Under the pieces are notes generated by a model. That model ran no database searches. It worked only from the letters and a program-made list of their open reading frames with translations, and was not told the origin of the DNA. Both the position numbers and the translations under genes were made by a program. A stretch of 64,000 bases of DNA from assembly GCA_964441945.1 (NCBI GenBank), contig CAYTWB010000008.1, positions 8,071-72,070 on the forward strand, given 5' to 3'. Of the stretch, positions 61,611 to 64,000 are shown piece after piece. The stretch comes from JADGQM01 sp964441945. GTDB taxonomy: Bacteria; Desulfobacterota; Syntrophobacteria; Syntrophobacterales; Syntrophobacteraceae. The first letter of the stretch is position 1; each line of letters starts with the position of its first letter.

Positions 61611-61997
61611 CTAGTCCTGGGCCATTTTATCAATAATGTCTTCTACATGAAGCAGTCCCAGGATGGCCTTGCTTCCAGGGCGGTCTGAAACCACGATCAG
61701 GTGTTCAATCTTTCGCTTATCCATCAAGTGGATAGCCTCTTTGAGCGGAGTATTGGGGGTGATCGTGAAAGTGTAGGGGGCAAGAATGTCCTTAGCGCGC
61801 ACCTGGTCAAGGTCCCTGCCGAAAGCATTCAGAATACTCCGTGCGGAGATGATCCCCAAGACCTCATGGCCCTGATTGATCACCACACAGTATCGAGTCG
61901 AGTTCACCACCATAATCTGAGCCACATCCCTGACGCTGGTCTCTTCGCCGCAGGTTATGGCTCCCTTGCGCATCAAGCGCATGACCCTTTCTCTCAT
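61611..61997 (-). CDS. CBS-domain protein (second of three)
   Basis: A 128-residue CBS-pair protein (MRLMRKGAITCGEETSVRDV, VLGIISARSIL; AKDILAPYTFTITPNTPL, ILGLLHVEDIIDKM). Ends with a TCT-like short tail. It resembles the third gene and may be a tandem duplicate. GAGGGAAAG precedes the ATG. Confidence 0.86.
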   Translation of the reverse strand: MRERVMRLMRKGAITCGEETSVRDVAQIMVVNSTRYCVVINQGHEVLGIISARSILNAFGRDLDQVRAKDILAPYTFTITPNTPLKEAIHLMDKRKIEHLIVVSDRPGSKAILGLLHVEDIIDKMAQD

Positions 61998-62056
61998 TAC
62001 TCACTTTCCCTCTAAAATTACATCACCTACAAGATCGACGTTGGGAGTGTGAATCG

Positions 62057-62734
62057 CTAGACCGGGTCGGGCAGGTAGGGGGTGATGTCTTCAACATACT
62101 CCGTCACCACTTTGAATCCAGCCGCTTTCAGTTCTGTCGTGGCCCTGGAAGCGAATTCCTGAGGCACCCGCAGGATCAATTGCCAGATGTCCTGATGCTT
62201 CGGAAGCGGTACAATCATGACGCTCCGAATGCTAATCTCCAGGCGCTGCATCAAGCCTGCCGCCTCCGCCAGGACGCCGATTCGATCGCGTACAAGAAGC
62301 GAAAGTCGACTGGTGTCTTTCCCGAAGCTCAGGGCCGTAACCAGGACTTCCAGCAGATCGGTGACGGTGATGATTCCTATCAGTTTGTCGTCCTTGAGCA
62401 CGGGCAGGGCACTGATCTTGTTATCGTGAATGAGGCGCGTGGCCCGCTCGATGGTCATATCCGGTGTGGCGGTTATGACTTTTCTGGTCATGATATTGGC
62501 GACGGTCAATTTCTGGAGCACGTAGGTCAGTTCATGGACACTCAGTGTTGTAGCCGGTGAAGCCCATGCCTCCCTGAGGTCCCGGTCCGTCACAATTCCC
62601 AGAAGATGGGCCCGACCGTCCGTCACAGGGAGATGGGAAATCTTGCGGGTGTCCATCAATTCCCTGGCCTTGAAAACGGAAGTCTCCGACGAGACGGTGA
62701 CCAGATTGGTCTTCATATTCCAACCCACGTACAT
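62057..62734 (-). CDS. CBS-pair protein with C-terminal ACT-like domain (first of three)
   Basis: A 225-residue protein with a CBS pair (residues about 5-140: NLVTVSSETSVFKARELMDT, LLGIVTDRDL; IMTRKVITATPDMTIERAT, LIGIITVTDLLEV) and a C-terminal ACT-like regulatory domain (LLVRDRIGVLAEAAGLMQRL). Such AcuB-type proteins may control acetate or amino-acid metabolism; the exact target is unknown. GAAGGAGAACGCC precedes the ATG. It follows mreB after 84 bases. Confidence 0.88.
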   Translation of the reverse strand: MYVGWNMKTNLVTVSSETSVFKARELMDTRKISHLPVTDGRAHLLGIVTDRDLREAWASPATTLSVHELTYVLQKLTVANIMTRKVITATPDMTIERATRLIHDNKISALPVLKDDKLIGIITVTDLLEVLVTALSFGKDTSRLSLLVRDRIGVLAEAAGLMQRLEISIRSVMIVPLPKHQDIWQLILRVPQEFASRATTELKAAGFKVVTEYVEDITPYLPDPV

Positions 62735-62818
62735 GGCGTTCTCCTTCTTGAGAAGGCAGTGTTCAGTCGGCGTGTCCGGTGAAAAGCAGAGAGCAGAAAC
62801 CAGGCCTTTGCCGAGTCG

Positions 62819-63841
62819 TCAGTTGATGAATACCTGGCGAAAAAACTCAGCCTGATCGATCACCATCCCGGCTCCGCGCGCAACGGCAGTGAGGGGGTCT
62901 TCCGCCACATTGACCTTGAGGCCGGTGACCTGGTTGAGCAGCCGATCCAGCCCTCTAATCAGTGCCCCCCCTCCAGCCAGCCAGTATCCCTTCTCATGAA
63001 TATCCGCCGCCAGATCGGGAGGCGTCTTCTCAAGCGCTCGCTTCACCGCATCCACAATGACCATAACCGGCTCTTTAATTGCCTCTCGAATCTCTTCGTC
63101 CGTCACCACAAAGGTCCTTGGAATACCGGAAAGGATCTCTTTGCCGGTGATTTCCATCGTTTCAGGGTCATCGAGGGGTACCGCAGAACCGATCTTCATC
63201 TTTATCTTTTCTGCGAGAATCTCGCTTACAATCATCTGGCGCTGTCGCTGCAGATAGCGGAGGATGGCCTCGTTGGCCTCGTCCCCCGCCACTCTCACCG
63301 ATTCACTGTAGGCAACGGCAAACATTGAAATCACCGCAACTTCGGTGGTTCCCCCGCCAATGTCTACAATCATGCTCCCAAAGGGCTGGTCGACCGGCAG
63401 CCCGGTCCCAATGGCAGCAGCCATGGGTTCCTCGACAAGATGTATCTGTCTTGCACCGGCCTGTTCCGCAGCCTCAATGACCGCCCGCCTCTCAACCGAA
63501 GTGATCCCCGTGGGGACGGCCACAACCAGCCTCGGACGAATCAGCTGGCGGCTCTTCAGGATTTTTGCCAGGAAATACTTGATCATAATGCTGGTAACTT
63601 CGAAATCCGCGATCACGCCGTCCTTCAACGGACGGATCGTGACAATCCGATGACCGTGACGACCGACGATATTCCTGGCCTCCTGGCCGACGGCAATCAC
63701 CTGATGGGTATCTTGATTGAGGGCAACCACAGAAGGTTCGTTCAGCACCACTCCCTTGCCTTTGAGATAGATGAGGGTATTGGCTGTACCGAGGTCCATG
63801 GCGAGGTCTCTGGAAAAATATGCTAAAAGGCGCTGAAGCAT
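62819..63841 (-). CDS. mreB: MreB/Mbl-type actin homologue
   Basis: A 340-residue actin-like ATPase: DLAMDLGTANTLIYLKGKG (phosphate 1), GSMIVDIGGGTTEVAVISM (phosphate 2) and YWLAGGGALIRGLDRLL (adenosine) motifs, as in MreB and Mbl, which guide elongasome peptidoglycan synthesis. mreC and mreD do not follow; three CBS-domain genes do, suggesting a second MreB/Mbl copy. GAAGAGC lies upstream of the ATG at 63841, and a promoter is seen at 63900-63928. Confidence 0.95.
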   Translation of the reverse strand: MLQRLLAYFSRDLAMDLGTANTLIYLKGKGVVLNEPSVVALNQDTHQVIAVGQEARNIVGRHGHRIVTIRPLKDGVIADFEVTSIMIKYFLAKILKSRQLIRPRLVVAVPTGITSVERRAVIEAAEQAGARQIHLVEEPMAAAIGTGLPVDQPFGSMIVDIGGGTTEVAVISMFAVAYSESVRVAGDEANEAILRYLQRQRQMIVSEILAEKIKMKIGSAVPLDDPETMEITGKEILSGIPRTFVVTDEEIREAIKEPVMVIVDAVKRALEKTPPDLAADIHEKGYWLAGGGALIRGLDRLLNQVTGLKVNVAEDPLTAVARGAGMVIDQAEFFRQVFIN

Positions 63842-63899
63842 GGGATGCTCTTCTTTTCTGCCGGTTGGTCTGTTCTTCCTTCTGTCTCGACAAGCCTAA

Positions 63900-63928
63900 A
63901 GTCTATAGAGGATGGTGTATTCGGTCAA
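63900..63928 (-). promoter_or_regulatory. Sigma-70 promoter of mreB and the CBS genes
   Basis: On the minus strand TTGACC (63928-63923) and TAGACT (63905-63900) are separated by exactly 17 bases; transcription would start near 63893, about 50 bases before the mreB start. Confidence 0.6.
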
Positions 63929-64000
63929 TCACTTTGTAGAAGGGGAGCACGGTGAACCTGTTCTCAAATAGTTCATAATTTAAATCAAGACCTTGCAATC

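Overview
The window reads as chromosomal DNA from an anaerobic deltaproteobacterium (Desulfobacterota), most like the Syntrophobacterales. This rests on gene content: HdrABC-type heterodisulfide reductase genes, a hydrogenase-maturation protease beside a CooT-type nickel protein, an FmdE-like protein, a DUF39 homocysteine-biosynthesis protein, SucCD, a QueG-like Fe-S protein and a liv amino-acid transporter next to alanine dehydrogenase. No species assignment is possible from sequence inspection alone. No rRNA, tRNA, CRISPR array or prophage was recognised.

Layout. 1-7.5 kb: hdrC-hdrB-hdrA (minus, hdrA cut by the window edge), a His-rich small protein and an FmdE-like protein; then plus-strand cooT-like and DUF3842 genes, a hydrogenase-type maturation protease and an IS630-like transposase whose catalytic residues look degraded. 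7.5-8.9 kb: trpB2 (minus) behind a short leader with a terminator, an alternative hairpin and a Trp-containing leader ORF. 8.9-15.3 kb (plus): a tight operon from a near-consensus sigma-70 promoter, the most unusual part of the window. It encodes a WecG-like glycosyltransferase with two STAS domains, a nucleotidyltransferase/beta-helix/sugar-transferase fusion, a PAS histidine kinase with a STAS domain, an RsbW-like kinase and a response-regulator/PP2C phosphatase. These are the parts of a partner-switch, but no sigma factor is present, and the glycan-enzyme domains seem to have lost signature catalytic residues.

15.4-24 kb: radA, mtnA, gatB, sucCD, moeA and a solitary UpxY/NusG-type antiterminator. 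24-34 kb: a helicase fused to an exonuclease (MrfA-MrfB-like), a methyltransferase, a DUF2087 protein, a QueG-like Fe-S protein, an exported protein and a CoA-disulfide-reductase/rhodanese fusion. 34-45 kb: hisD, a GspE/PilB ATPase with a zinc-ribbon tail, a threonine-dehydratase-like enzyme, pyrR, nth, a PP-loop ATPase, DUF39, nitronate monooxygenase and a cold-shock protein. 45-54 kb: an exported repeat protein, ald and, divergently, livKHMGF-serA, an amino-acid uptake and metabolism block. 54-64 kb: two convergent membrane sensor kinases, an ankyrin protein, three CBS-domain proteins and an MreB homologue.

Most genes are ordinary housekeeping or energy-metabolism genes in short operons. 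The accessory interest lies in the partner-switch/glycan operon, the trpB2 leader, the MrfA-MrfB-like fusion, the degenerate transposase and the nickel/hydrogenase cluster. Residue-loss statements come from alignment by eye to remembered family motifs, not from a computed alignment.
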